Positions 26,406 through 37,300 of a stretch of 64,000 nucleotides of DNA are shown here, piece after piece. This DNA comes from Colwellia sp. PAMC 21821 (GTDB lineage Bacteria > Pseudomonadota > Gammaproteobacteria > Enterobacterales > Alteromonadaceae), in assembly GCF_002077175.1 (NCBI RefSeq), contig NZ_CP014943.1, forward strand, positions 1,426,001 to 1,490,000. The letters run 5' to 3'. Below the pieces are notes generated by a model that worked only from the letters and a program-made list of their open reading frames with translations, was not told the DNA's origin and ran no database searches. A program made the position numbers and the translations under genes. Position 1 is the stretch's first letter; each line of letters starts with the position of its first letter.

Positions 26406-27245
26406 TTAACCATAAAATTTTGCGTTCATAATGCTGAGGATATTTTCCGTTTCAATTGTGGCAAAATTTGCCGCATCTTCTAAATCATTGCTTGATACCT
26501 TCAAGGAATTACATATTTCGACATCAATACTGTCGTCATAACTAAATTCTTCGGGATGACATTCCACGAGTGCCAACCGAGAAGCCAAGTAAAGCACTTT
26601 CACATCTTTATTGATTTGAATGTTATGAGCATTATTATAATGACGAATTGGCAAAATTATTTTTTCTGGGATCTGCCAAATTTTCAGTAATTCGGCAGAA
26701 ACTTCAGTGTAGGTAAAACCTAACACCTGTTTTTGTAATTCCCATGGCAGTATATCCGCATTATAGCCTTCGCACTGTTTGGCTAAATCTGGCGAAATTT
26801 TTGCGACAATAAGTTCGCCAAAATTTTGTAATAAACCAGCAACAAATAAGCGTTCTATATCTCGAATACCTGCGGTAATAGCTAAGTTTTTCGTTGCTAA
26901 ACCACAAAAAACACTCATATGCCAAAAGCGTTTTAAATCAATAGATTCATTAGAAAAATGCTTAAATGCTGTCGCGGCAACATCAACTAGCATCATGTTA
27001 TAAATCGCTTGTGTACCAATAATTGTAATTGCCCGTGAAATAGTACTAATTTCGCCAGGAAAACTGTAAATGGCGCTATTAGCAATTTGCAGTAAACGTG
27101 ATGTCATTGAAGGATCAACACTGATTACATTAGCAAAATCTTCGATACTAGATTCGTCATCTTCCATCAAGGCCTTTATTTTAAAACACGCATCGGGAAG
27201 CGCAAAAGAACCATTGGCCTGTTCGGCATATTCGAGAGCATTCAT
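26406..27245 (-). CDS. HDOD domain protein (paralogue)
   Basis: This single-domain HDOD protein of 279 residues is related along its whole length to the one at 17858-18706. Corresponding segments are DVISVDPSMTSRLLQIANSAIY, ISRAITIIGTQAIYNMM and LFVAGLLQNFGELIVAK. The ATG at 27243-27245 (MNALEYAEQ) is the natural start, with AAGGAA upstream; a TTG one codon earlier is less likely. HDOD proteins act as signalling or scaffold modules, often in pathways with c-di-GMP, but nothing here fixes the partner. Confidence 0.85.
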   Translation of the reverse strand: MNALEYAEQANGSFALPDACFKIKALMEDDESSIEDFANVISVDPSMTSRLLQIANSAIYSFPGEISTISRAITIIGTQAIYNMMLVDVAATAFKHFSNESIDLKRFWHMSVFCGLATKNLAITAGIRDIERLFVAGLLQNFGELIVAKISPDLAKQCEGYNADILPWELQKQVLGFTYTEVSAELLKIWQIPEKIILPIRHYNNAHNIQINKDVKVLYLASRLALVECHPEEFSYDDSIDVEICNSLKVSSNDLEDAANFATIETENILSIMNAKFYG

Positions 27246-27288
27246 CAATTAATAATTCCTTATTTAAATGTTTAATAGCTGTAATTAA

Positions 27289-27316
27289 ACCAATTGAAAT
27301 AAATACTCCAATTGGT
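27289..27316 (-). terminator. Weak hairpin downstream of the M28 peptidase gene
   Basis: ACCAATTG and CAATTGGT form an 8-bp stem with a 12-base loop, beginning 9 bp after the M28 stop. On the minus strand it is followed by TTAATT rather than a clean T run. The arms resemble the ends of the dispersed palindrome, so it could also be a remnant of that repeat. Confidence 0.3.
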
Positions 27317-27324
27317 ATTAAACA

Positions 27325-29019
27325 TTATTGCGCAAATGTTAGACCAAAAAAATCATCGTCATGCCACTGAGGACGCGCTGATTGGTTGGCAATCTCTAAA
27401 CCTATCATCATGTTAACTAATGCAAAGTTCGCAGCAGCTTGGTAGTTAATGGGTAACGTAATTTCGTCACTGTGTTGATGATAGTGATTCTTTAAAAAGT
27501 CACCAAATACCGCACCACCATCAATACTGTCATCGGTTGATTTAAAGCCTGTCATCAAGAATACTGATGGAATACCCGCTTTAACAAAACTGTAATGATC
27601 ACTGCGTGTGAATAGTGCCTGCTCTGGCATAGGGTCTTCACTCAGCTCTATATCAATTTTCTTCGCCGCCGTTGCCACAATTTCTCCCATAGTTGAATGA
27701 GTTGAACCAAAAGCGATAACATCTGCAAATGGATATAAAATTAACGGCATGTCCAAATTAACATTGGCTACTAATTTCGTGACAGGTATCGTTGGATTAT
27801 TAGCAAAATAGCTTGAGCCTAACAAGCCTTTTTCCTCACCCGTAACAACAACAAATAATACTGAACGTTTTGGTTTTGTTGGCATTTGCGCTAACAAACG
27901 CGCAGTTTCAAGTAAAATAGCAACACCAGAAGCATTATCTAATGCGCCGTTATTAATGGTGTCTTCATCATCACTATGTGAGCTTATACCTATATGGTCA
28001 AGATGGGCGCTAAAGACAACATACTCATTTTTTAATTCGTCATCGCTACCTTCAATAGCCGCGATAATATTAGGACTGGTGATCTGTTCATGCCGAGAGC
28101 GATTTTTCAGTGTAACTTGGTAAGGTAGAGCAAAACCTTTTATCGCTACATTGTTCGTATCGGCGTCATAAATATCAGTTAAAGTAAGTGCTGCATCTTC
28201 AAACAGCGCTTTTGCTGCATCTTGATCGATATAAGCACCTGATACTATTTCTGGTTGTTTGCCAAATGGCACATCGTATTTAGTAAGCCAGCTTAAACGA
28301 GGTGTATTGGCGGATTGTGCAGATTTTTCAAAACTTCGAACTTTTTCACGCTTTGGGGTATGTATGGTGATAAAGCCAACCGCGCCATGTTCAGCTGCAT
28401 GTCGACTTTTCTCTGCGCCTGAGCCAATGTGAGCACCTTCTTCAGACGGTAAATCATCAGGTCTGCCCGTTAACGCAACAACAATTTTTCCTTTTACATC
28501 GATATTTTCATAATCGTTATAACCAAACTCTTTCGATACCACCCCATAGCCAACAAACACCGTTGGAGCAGTAATAGCTACTTCATTTTGTAAGCTTGAG
28601 CCCGACATTAAAAATTCGGTTACATAATCAAGCTCAACATCACCCTTTAAACCATGAATGATTGCACTGGCTGAACCTTCGACAAGATAACTTTTACGAA
28701 AACGAACTTGTTGTTCAAACCCGCGTGGTTCAGTACCTATATTGGTACCTTGTGGCGTCAACCCAAGCTGTTTAAAGTAAGACTTTACATAGTTGGCGGC
28801 AATTTGATAACCCTGACTACCCGTATCTCTACCTTGTAATGTGTCATCCGCTAAAAATTCTATATGTGCTTTAATATTGTCGGCATTAACTTGGCTAGGT
28901 ACTTCTTCAATGCTAGTTTGCAAAGGCGCAGTGGGCTGTTTATTACAGGCCGACAACGCGATAATAGAAAATGCAACTAGGCTAATTTTTTTGATTATTT
29001 TCGATGGGAGTATATTCAT
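27325..29019 (-). CDS. M28 family zinc aminopeptidase lipoprotein with PA domain
   Basis: A 564-residue exported lipoprotein: the signal peptide ends in the lipobox LSAC, with lipidated Cys25. A protease-associated (PA) insert lies roughly at 130-290. The M28 dizinc site is complete: His in SAHLDHIG, Asp in NGALDNASG, the Glu pair in TGEEKGLLGS, Asp in NVNLDMP, and His in RSDHYSF. Such enzymes trim N-terminal residues from peptides at the cell surface. It stands alone on the minus strand. Confidence 0.92.
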   Translation of the reverse strand: MNILPSKIIKKISLVAFSIIALSACNKQPTAPLQTSIEEVPSQVNADNIKAHIEFLADDTLQGRDTGSQGYQIAANYVKSYFKQLGLTPQGTNIGTEPRGFEQQVRFRKSYLVEGSASAIIHGLKGDVELDYVTEFLMSGSSLQNEVAITAPTVFVGYGVVSKEFGYNDYENIDVKGKIVVALTGRPDDLPSEEGAHIGSGAEKSRHAAEHGAVGFITIHTPKREKVRSFEKSAQSANTPRLSWLTKYDVPFGKQPEIVSGAYIDQDAAKALFEDAALTLTDIYDADTNNVAIKGFALPYQVTLKNRSRHEQITSPNIIAAIEGSDDELKNEYVVFSAHLDHIGISSHSDDEDTINNGALDNASGVAILLETARLLAQMPTKPKRSVLFVVVTGEEKGLLGSSYFANNPTIPVTKLVANVNLDMPLILYPFADVIAFGSTHSTMGEIVATAAKKIDIELSEDPMPEQALFTRSDHYSFVKAGIPSVFLMTGFKSTDDSIDGGAVFGDFLKNHYHQHSDEITLPINYQAAANFALVNMMIGLEIANQSARPQWHDDDFFGLTFAQ

Positions 29020-29255
29020 GGTTTCTCATTAACTTAAGCCTGATCGATATTTAAATCATTAAATAACTTGGTCATTAATATACCGATTTGGCTTAATTAT
29101 TTTTATAATTACATCTGAGCTTTTTTGAGGTTTACATCAATAAAAGCAGCTAAAAAATATCTTCTGACACTATATCTGCTGTTATCTGAAAAAACTAGTT
29201 CACAATACGAAAAGCAAACAGCGCGTACACCACAGAGTGTTACTATAACTTTGCA

Positions 29256-29747
29256 TTACCGTATTTTCTCATCAAAAATAGGAATGCCAGAGTGCCTTTT
29301 AACATGTTCCATCACCACATAAGTGTGGGTTTGTGACACCCCTGGCAACTCAACTATATTACCCAATAAGACCCGATATGCATCCATATTTTCAAAACGT
29401 AATTTCAGTAAGTAATCAAAGCCTCCCACTACCATATGACACTCAGCAACTTCCTTAATATCAATTACTTGCGAACGAAATTCATTAAAAATATCAGCAG
29501 TAGTACGATCTAATGTCACTTGGATGAAAGCGGTCATACCGCAATTTAGCTTGCTGGCATTTAAAAAAGCACCGTAGCGTTCGATATAGCCTTCTTGTTC
29601 GAGACGTTTTACGCGTTCCAAACAGGGACTTGGACTCAAATTAACATGTTGTGCTAAGGTGTTATTTGATATTCGACCATTTTTTTGTAAAATATCTAAA
29701 ATAGTTAAATCAATGCGATCTAGCGTTCTGGGTTTACTATTTGTCAT
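29256..29747 (-). CDS. Lrp/AsnC family transcriptional regulator
   Basis: A 163-residue regulator close in length and architecture to E. coli Lrp. The N-terminal helix-turn-helix reads LDRIDLTILDILQKNGRISNNTLAQHVNLSPSPCLERVKRLEQEGYIE (about 8-56). The C-terminal RAM domain includes VAECHMVVGGFDYLLKLR and LPGVSQTHTYVVMEHVK. It may be global Lrp or a dedicated amino-acid regulator; the divergent or neighbouring genes do not decide. The nearest gene, an M28 peptidase on the same strand, is a possible target. Confidence 0.92.
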   Translation of the reverse strand: MTNSKPRTLDRIDLTILDILQKNGRISNNTLAQHVNLSPSPCLERVKRLEQEGYIERYGAFLNASKLNCGMTAFIQVTLDRTTADIFNEFRSQVIDIKEVAECHMVVGGFDYLLKLRFENMDAYRVLLGNIVELPGVSQTHTYVVMEHVKRHSGIPIFDEKIR

Positions 29748-29950
29748 TTGTTGGTCTATTTTATGGTTAATGACTTAAATTACACAATAAATTACCGTAA
29801 AAACGCCAAAAGCGCCAACATATTATGTTGCTACAACAACTCACTAATCGCGATTACATTAATTAGTTGCTCTATTTTATACGCAGTAAAACGGTAAAAT
29901 ATAAGGCGTGTTTTAATCAATAGGAATGCTCGGGTAATTTTCAAATAGAT

Positions 29951-30115
29951 ATAATACTAATATGACTCATTAACTGTTCTCCTTTTTTATGATAAAAATG
30001 AATAAATACAAGACTTAAACTGAGTAAGGTATTTTTCTACTGATAAATTTTATAACGCCGTGGGGGGTTATTTTAACCATTAGAAATAAGCTGACGGATA
30101 ATCTACTCGGTATCA
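29951..30115. repeat. Dispersed palindromic repeat, full-length copy 2
   Basis: This element lies in the 463-bp gap between the Lrp-type gene and the GGDEF-EAL gene. It begins TAATACTAATATGACTCATTAA and shares with copy 1 (11432-11595) the segments GATAAAAATGA, a central CT-rich part, and the nearly identical TGATAAATTTTATAACGCCG (CTTATAAATTTTATAACGCCG in copy 1). It is more diverged than copy 1. The rest of the gap (29748-29950 and 30116-30210) shows no gene. Confidence 0.65.
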
Positions 30116-30210
30116 TCAACTCGGAATCATCAGTTAAATCGATAAAGCCAGGCATAAGTGAATTATTAGCGGCTTTTGAGGCATGTCACTTCAGAGCTTA
30201 AACCTTTGCT

Positions 30211-32778
30211 TTAGCTTTTACTCAGTAGAAAGCATTCGATTTCATCGCCCGGTAAAGGTTTAAAATAATAATAACCTTGACCATAATCACAACCCATTGA
30301 TTTCAATAGTTGGGCATCCGCTTCGTTTTCTATACCTTCCCCCACTGTCGCCATATTTAAATTAGCCGCTAAATCAATAATGGTTTTAATTATCGCTTGA
30401 TGATTGCCTCTTTCATGCACATTATGAATAAAAGAGCGGTCAATTTTTATGACATCCATTGGGAAACGATGTAAATAACTTAAACTCGAATACCCTGTAC
30501 CAAAATCATCGAGTAATATTTTTACACCCATTTTTTTCAATGCTCGCATATTACCGAGCACAACGTCACTGTTTTCCAACAATGCACGTTCAGTTAATTC
30601 AACACGAACTTGGTGGGGTTGAACACCGGTTTTATCAATAATGGATTGAATATCTTGCGGTAAACTTAAGTTAAAGAAGTGGTTACAATACAAATTACAG
30701 CTAACATAAAGGTGATCTAACCCTAGGCGTTGCTGCCAAAGCATTAATTGTTGGCAAGACTTTTCTAGAATTTGTAAATCGATAGCCATGACTAAATTAG
30801 TTTCTTCTGCTAACGGAATAAAGTCGTTAGGATAGACAAAACCACGTTTGTCACTCTGCCAGCGCGCTAACGCTTCAAAGCCGATAATTTTACCATCGGT
30901 AATCTGCACTATGGGTTGAAAATACGGTACAAATTCCTGATTATCAATCGCTTCTCGAATGTCAGACTCTAACGATAAAGCATTTTGCACTTCTTTATGC
31001 ATACTTGAGTCAAATACTTCAAAACGCCCCTTACCTTTATCTTTTGCATGATACATTGCAATATCGGCATCTCTAAGCATAGAGTCTGCAGTGTCATAAC
31101 GCTCATTATTAAATAAAACACCAATGCTAGTACCAATAAAAACAGATTGATTTTCAATCATAAATGGTAAGGACATTAATGACGTTATGCGTTTCGCCAC
31201 TTCGAAAACACCTTCACTGCCTTCTATATCTTCTACCAATATAACAAATTCGTCACCGCCTAAGCGTGCAACGGTATCTTTGTCTCGAATTACGTCAATT
31301 AATGCGGAAGAAATCTCTTTTAACAGGTTATCTCCAGCATGATGACCAAGGTTGTCGTTGACCACTTTAAAGCGGTCTAAATCCAGAAACAGTACGGCAA
31401 ATTTAGATTCAGGGTGGCGTTTGTTACGGGCAATAGCACGGTTTAATAAGTCAATAAATACCGCTCGATTCGGCAACCCCGTAAGAATGTCATGTGAGGC
31501 GGCGTGTTGAAGTTTTTCTTCGGCTATTTTACGCTGTTTTATTTCATCTTCTAAGGCCGCGGTGCGAAGTTTAACTTGGTGCTCTAACAGTTCATAAGTT
31601 TTACGTTCATCATTGGCAATTTCACGGCGCTTCATCGCTGATGCCACATGCCTTGATACAAAGCGCAATAACTCTGCATCTTGCTCTGTAAAGAATACTG
31701 ACTGTTGGTAACTTTGTATCACCATCGCCCCAAGCAATTCACCCGAATGAATTAAGGGCACACCAAGCCAAGACAATACGTCAGCTTCTGGCTTAATGGT
31801 TATGCCTTTTTGATGTAAGTCCTGCATACCCTGCTGATCAAGCAATACAGTTTCACTACTTCTTAACACTAATTCAGTAAAGTGGTTTGACAGTTTACGT
31901 GCCTTATAATATCCATCGTCATTACTAAATTGTTGATCAAGGTAATAAGCAAAAAACAACTCGTCATTTTTCGCATCATACTTAGCAATATAGAAGTTTT
32001 CGGCGTTGAGCAACTGCCCTACAATGTTATGAACCAAGCTGTAGAAAGTATCGATTTCTAGATCTGGATCATTGGTTAGCTCTGAAATTCGATAGAGTGA
32101 CTCTTGAAGTAACTCAGCTTTTTCACGATCGCGTATTTGTTGCATTAATTCTCGAGTGCGAGAGTCAACAGCCTCTTTTAATCGTCCTCGATCTTGTAAG
32201 CGTGTTAATGCGGTAACAATATGTTGAGCGGTAAACTCCAGTAAATCTCGTTCCGCCTCTTGATAACGCGTTGCCGCTGAGTAACTTTGTACGGCCATAA
32301 CGCCGATGACAAAGCCATCATGTATCAAAGGCACGCCAAGCCAGTCGACACCTGTAGTGCCGACGCCTATTGGATCTATTTTATGCTCTTTTTCTAATTG
32401 TGTGATCACTTCAGGCGTCGCTAATAAGGCTTTACCTGTTTCGAACACATAATTTGTCATGGTGCCTTCAAATTCACTATGTGCATATTTCCTTGGCTCC
32501 ATTTCGTCCTTTTCATCAACATGATAAACAAATTCTAAAGTAGAAAATGTTTGATCATATAGCACGATGTAGAAGTTATTGGCGCTCATCACACCCGCAA
32601 TAGCATGATGAACTTGTTCAAGGAGGCCGTTAAGATCGACACAATCAATGGATAATTGGTTAAGTTGCAATAACGCAGTATAGCGATTCTTCAACTTTTG
32701 ATACTTGTGCAACAAGACAATAGATTCTTTTGCCAAATCTGCATTTGAATTTATTAATGGATCTAATGAGTCTGTCAA
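30211..32778 (-). CDS. GAF-GAF-GGDEF-EAL cyclic di-GMP signalling protein
   Basis: An 855-residue cytoplasmic protein. Order: GAF 1 (about 36-190), GAF 2 (about 235-385), coiled linker, GGDEF (about 425-590) and EAL (about 605-850). The diguanylate cyclase site is intact (GGDEF at 507-511) with an inhibitory RxxD site (Arg498-Asp501) five residues before. The EAL domain keeps EAL (635-637), the DDFGTG loop and the later KIDRSF motif, so both synthesis and hydrolysis of c-di-GMP are possible. The two GAF domains share WLGVPLIH, pointing to an internal duplication. The start codon is TTG (32776-32778) preceded by GGTGAAAAG; no ATG is available in frame nearby. Confidence 0.93.
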   Translation of the reverse strand: MTDSLDPLINSNADLAKESIVLLHKYQKLKNRYTALLQLNQLSIDCVDLNGLLEQVHHAIAGVMSANNFYIVLYDQTFSTLEFVYHVDEKDEMEPRKYAHSEFEGTMTNYVFETGKALLATPEVITQLEKEHKIDPIGVGTTGVDWLGVPLIHDGFVIGVMAVQSYSAATRYQEAERDLLEFTAQHIVTALTRLQDRGRLKEAVDSRTRELMQQIRDREKAELLQESLYRISELTNDPDLEIDTFYSLVHNIVGQLLNAENFYIAKYDAKNDELFFAYYLDQQFSNDDGYYKARKLSNHFTELVLRSSETVLLDQQGMQDLHQKGITIKPEADVLSWLGVPLIHSGELLGAMVIQSYQQSVFFTEQDAELLRFVSRHVASAMKRREIANDERKTYELLEHQVKLRTAALEDEIKQRKIAEEKLQHAASHDILTGLPNRAVFIDLLNRAIARNKRHPESKFAVLFLDLDRFKVVNDNLGHHAGDNLLKEISSALIDVIRDKDTVARLGGDEFVILVEDIEGSEGVFEVAKRITSLMSLPFMIENQSVFIGTSIGVLFNNERYDTADSMLRDADIAMYHAKDKGKGRFEVFDSSMHKEVQNALSLESDIREAIDNQEFVPYFQPIVQITDGKIIGFEALARWQSDKRGFVYPNDFIPLAEETNLVMAIDLQILEKSCQQLMLWQQRLGLDHLYVSCNLYCNHFFNLSLPQDIQSIIDKTGVQPHQVRVELTERALLENSDVVLGNMRALKKMGVKILLDDFGTGYSSLSYLHRFPMDVIKIDRSFIHNVHERGNHQAIIKTIIDLAANLNMATVGEGIENEADAQLLKSMGCDYGQGYYYFKPLPGDEIECFLLSKS

Positions 32779-32898
32779 CTTTTCACCATACTACACAGTT
32801 AAATTTTTATGAAGGGGGTAGCTATATGCCCCCTTATCCTTTCAAATTGAAATTAAAGTAACAAAAACAGGGCAAAATATCTACCTTAAGCTGTTGTT

Positions 32899-33186
32899 TT
32901 ATTTATTAAGTTCTTGTGATTCTGCGACTTCTTTCTTGTTGCCACAAACAGCAGTTTGCTTGTCATCTCGATAATAACGAATATCAATACAATCTTGTTG
33001 GTATCTACGTTCCAACTCTGTACGTATTATAGGTTTATTTTTAGTATTAATAATTTGTTTATGCAATGACTGGCATTGTTGTATTTGTTCTGACGCTATT
33101 GTTACATCTTCACAAGCATTATTACTGGAGCTGCATGCCGAAAAAAACACCACTGAGGAAACGATAACTACCAATTTTTTTATCAT
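32899..33186 (-). CDS. Small lipoprotein, hypothetical
   Basis: A 95-residue protein with a lipoprotein signal peptide (hydrophobic VVIVSSVVFFSAC, lipidated Cys18). The mature part has four further cysteines (ACED, QQCQ, DCID, VCGN), and an Arg/Tyr-rich ERRYQQDCIDIRYYRDD. No known family was recognised. It follows the GGDEF-EAL gene in reverse order with 120 bp between, so a link is uncertain. GAGAAG precedes the ATG. Confidence 0.7.
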   Translation of the reverse strand: MIKKLVVIVSSVVFFSACSSSNNACEDVTIASEQIQQCQSLHKQIINTKNKPIIRTELERRYQQDCIDIRYYRDDKQTAVCGNKKEVAESQELNK

Positions 33187-33433
33187 GCTACTTCTCTTTT
33201 ATTTAACAAAACTTATTTAACAACCGATTAATAACTCTTAGAAAATGTTATCAAAATTGAATTACTTGATGTGAGGCGAAGTCACTGTATGCTTGATACT
33301 CATTAAGTTATACCACATGCTAGATAATAAGTATTTGCCAACGATGATTGAATTCATCAACTTCCTTTTAGTTTGGTATATAATACGTAAAAATAAAGAT
33401 TAAGCATTAAGATTATTGTATTAGGGGAAAACT

Positions 33434-34273
33434 ATGCAAGTACAAGTTGTTGATTATCGCGCTGATGACGCCGCACAAAAATTTGTCGAGAGTCTACGTA
33501 ACACAGGATTTGGGGTATTAACTAATCACCCTATTCAACAGGCATTAGTAGATAAAATATATCAAGATTGGTATACGTTTTTTACACAAGAAGAGAAACA
33601 AGGTTTTGCCTTTGATCCTGAAAAGCAAGACGGATACTTTGCTCCTGAGATTTCAGAAACGGCAAAAGGTCACACTAAAAAAGATATTAAAGAGTATTAT
33701 CATGTCTATCCTTGGGGACGTATTCCTGAGCAATTAAAAACCGATATTCTTAACTATTATAAAATGGCATCGGATTTAGCCAGCGAATTACTTGATTGGG
33801 TAGAAAAGTATAGTCCACCAGAAGTCACAAAGCTCTATTCAGAGCCTCTGTCGAATATGATCATGGACACACCAAACACTTTATTAAGAATTTTACATTA
33901 TCCGCCGCTTAAAGGGACAGAAGAACCTGGCGCTATTCGCGCCGCAGCACACGAAGATATTAACTTGCTGACTATTTTGCCTGCAGCTAACGAACCAGGT
34001 TTACAAGTGCAGGCCCAAGATGGCGAATGGCTTGATGTTCCAGCTGATTTTGGGCATTTGATTGTCAATATTGGCGACATGCTTCAAGAAGCGTCACAAG
34101 GTTATTTTCCGTCAACCAGTCACCGAGTTATCAACCCAACAGGTGAAAATGCGACTAAATCACGGATATCTTTACCACTATTTTTACACCCACGTAACGA
34201 AGTGGTCTTGTCAGACAAACACACCCATGCCAGCTATTTATTAGAAAGATTAAAAGAGTTAGGGGTTAAATAA
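33434..34273 (+). CDS. Isopenicillin N synthase-like Fe(II)-dependent oxygenase
   Basis: A 279-residue cytoplasmic non-heme iron oxygenase of the isopenicillin N synthase / 2-oxoglutarate-dependent group. The iron ligands are His173 and Asp175 (AAHEDINLLT) and His230 (STSHRVINP). Arg244 and Ser246 (KSRISLPLF) would bind the 2-oxoglutarate carboxylate. The N-terminal DIOX_N part contains FGVLTNHPI. The neighbours do not suggest an antibiotic pathway; the substrate is unknown. Confidence 0.9.
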   Translation: MQVQVVDYRADDAAQKFVESLRNTGFGVLTNHPIQQALVDKIYQDWYTFFTQEEKQGFAFDPEKQDGYFAPEISETAKGHTKKDIKEYYHVYPWGRIPEQLKTDILNYYKMASDLASELLDWVEKYSPPEVTKLYSEPLSNMIMDTPNTLLRILHYPPLKGTEEPGAIRAAAHEDINLLTILPAANEPGLQVQAQDGEWLDVPADFGHLIVNIGDMLQEASQGYFPSTSHRVINPTGENATKSRISLPLFLHPRNEVVLSDKHTHASYLLERLKELGVK

Positions 34274-34289
34274 CGCTAAGTGTTAATCA

Positions 34290-34318
34290 AAAAAGCCATC
34301 ACATTGTGATGGCTTTTT
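34290..34318 (+). terminator. Rho-independent terminator of the oxygenase gene
   Basis: AAAAAGCCATCAC/GTGATGGCTTTTT stem with a 3-base loop, 16 bp after the stop codon, followed by a T run. Because the A and T runs mirror each other it may also act on the convergent RND operon. Confidence 0.9.
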
Positions 34319-34395
34319 AATTTTAGCTTAACCCAGACTAGAACTAAGCAGATTTATCATTAGCTTTTCGAAATAATAACCAGTAAAAATTATCC

Positions 34396-37300
34396 CTATA
34401 AGGTTTCACTTTTAAGGTTATCTAAAGCTGGTGTAGTTGTATCAGGCACTTTTTTCTTACGTTTAAACAATGCCTTAATATCTTCAATTATGAGATAAAG
34501 GCAAGGTATAAGTACTAACGTCACAATAGTGGCAAATAACACCCCAAAAGCTAGCGAGACTGCCATAGGAATAACAATTTTTGCTTGTGCACTAACTTCA
34601 AAAAAGATGATAGGTACTAAACCAATAAATGTCGTAATCGAGGTTAACATGATAGCTCTGAAGCGTTTACCTCCGGCATGCATTACCGCATCAACCAATC
34701 GCACACCGCGTTTTCTTGCGTTGTTAACATAGTCAACCATGACGAGTGAGTCATTCACCACCACCCCGGCAGCCGCGAGTATCCCCATGATTGATAGAGC
34801 ATTTAAGTCCATACCTAAAATAAAGTGACCTATTACAGCACCTATGACGCCAAATGGTATAACCACCATGATCATCGCTGCTTGTGAATAAGATTTTAGC
34901 GGTATCGCCAACAATGAAAATATGATCATTGACGAAATGACAAAATCGCGTAATTGACTATCAGCACCGTCCATTTCCTCTTGAATACTACCCGTGACTT
35001 CACTTTTAACTTGTGGGTATTTTCTTAACAGCTCAGGAATGAAATTATCTCGAATATCATTGGCCACTTTAAACGGTTCGACTTGATCAGCATCAACACT
35101 CGCCCAGACGTTAATCGTACGATTACCATTTTCACGTCGTATGCTAGTTACACCCTCTTGCAGGGTGATAACGGCTAACTCAGAGAGTGGTAATTCTGCA
35201 CCGTTGGGCGCTTGAATCATCACGTCATCAACATGACCAACAGAACTGCGTTGATCGAGTGGATATCGCACCATTACTTTCACTTCTTCACTGTCTCGTA
35301 AAATACGCTGTGCTTCTAAACCGTAAAAGCTGTAGTTCACCTGTGAAGCAATATTTGCTAATGTTAAATTCAAGCTATAGGCTAACGCCTTTAACTCAAA
35401 CTGTACTTCTTGGGCACTGGTTTGGCGGCTGTCATTAACATCGCCAATACCTTTTAAAGAATTAAGCTTAGCTTTTAACTCTTTTGCTGCCGCCAATAGT
35501 TCTGCATCGTTTTTACTTTCTAATCTAAAGGCAATATCACCATCGTCACGACCACCACCAAATAAGTTATCACCTATATTGAATGATTTAACACCCGGGT
35601 AGTTTGGTATAGCTTTACGCCATAAGTCAGAAAGCTCAAAAGTATCCATAGGGCGTAATTCAGGTATCACTAACTTGACCATGATTTGCCCACTTGTTCT
35701 GCTGCGTAAATCAACCTGCATATCAGAGATCATCGAATTACCGTATTTTGCTTCAATATCTTGATCAATTTTGTTAATAACACCTTGAATTTTTAACAAT
35801 GTGTCTAACGTTGCTTTCTCTGAAGCATCAACATTCATCTCTACGGTAACACGAGGGAAATCATGTGGAATTTTAGGCTGGCCAACAAAGCGAACAAAAC
35901 CGCCACTAAACAAACCAGCACTTATTAACATTAAGCTAATAAAAAACATGAATACGCCATAGCGATATTGAATAAATAGTGCCAAAGCTGGGCTGTAAAC
36001 ATTATCAATAAAGCCTTTTAACTTTGTATCAACCCATAAACGTAACCTATCAATCGGATTTTTAGGATTGAATGCTTTCATTTTCATTTTCACCAAATGA
36101 GCCGGTAAAATAAGTTTTGATTCAATCAAAGAGAAAATTAAGCACAAAATAACCACCGAGCCGATGGCTTTACCAAACGCTGAAGACGGTCCTTCGCCAA
36201 AAAGAAAAGGTAGAAATACCGCGATAGTGGTTAAAACACCGAAAGTTGCTGGCATCGCAACACGTTTAACACCACGAATTACATTATCGGTACTGTGGCC
36301 GTGCTCTTCAATTTCATCATGAGCACTTTCCCCCATAACAATGGCGTCATCAACCACGATACCTAGCACTAATATAAAGGCGAATAAGCTAATAACATTA
36401 ATGGTGACATTAACAAACTCAAGTGGCATCACGAGTAAAGTACCAAGAAAACAAACCGGTAAACCCATCATTACCCAAAAAGCTAAACGAACACGTAAAA
36501 ATAGCGCCAACATTAAAAAGACTAATACCGCACCGCTTTTCATGTTGTCTACCATCATGTTTAAACGACCTTCGAGGTAATAGGTCATATCTACCCATGT
36601 CTCTAATTTCACACCTGTAGGTAATATTAGTGACTTTTCTTCTACGTATTTTTTCACCACACTGGCAATATCTGTGATGCTTTGGTTGTCAGCAGCACCT
36701 ATAAATAGCGTAACTGAGTTTTTACCATTAAACTTAGAATATTGTAATCCCTCTTCGAAGCCATCAATAATGGTGGCTAACTCGCCTAAAACGATGCGAG
36801 TTCCATCAGCTAAAGTAACCACGGGAATTTGTTCAAACTCATGCCCCCGATAAGCCTGATTTTCTACCCGTAAATTAATATAGCCATTTTCTGCACGAAT
36901 TTGTCCCGCCGACATATTTCGAGAATAACTGCGCACCGCATTCGCGATATCATTAAAGCTTAAACCGTATTCGCGTAGCTTATCTTTGCTTACTTCAATT
37001 GATATTTCATAGTTTAAACCACTAAATAAATCAGAAATATTGATCGTGGGAAGTTGTTGTATTTCATTGTGGATCTTACGACCAAGCTCTTTTAATTCAC
37101 CGTTGGTTAAATCTCCGTACAAGCTAAGATACATAACTTCTTGACGAAATTTTTCCCGCTCTATTTTTATCCGTTCCATACCATCAGGAAAACTAGAAAT
37201 TGAATCTATTGCTGATTTAACTTCTTCTAGCACTACTTGAGGATCATAATCTAATTCAACTTCAAACCAGCCGTTTGAAAAGTTACGATTTGAATAAGTA

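Noticed and set aside
29125..29322. Plus-strand ORF at the end of the Lrp-type gene
   Set aside because: It overlaps the conserved C-terminus of the regulator on the other strand and lacks any motif.
33434..34273. Beta-lactam biosynthesis cluster suggested by an isopenicillin N synthase-like gene
   Set aside because: The family is broad and no other biosynthetic genes lie nearby.
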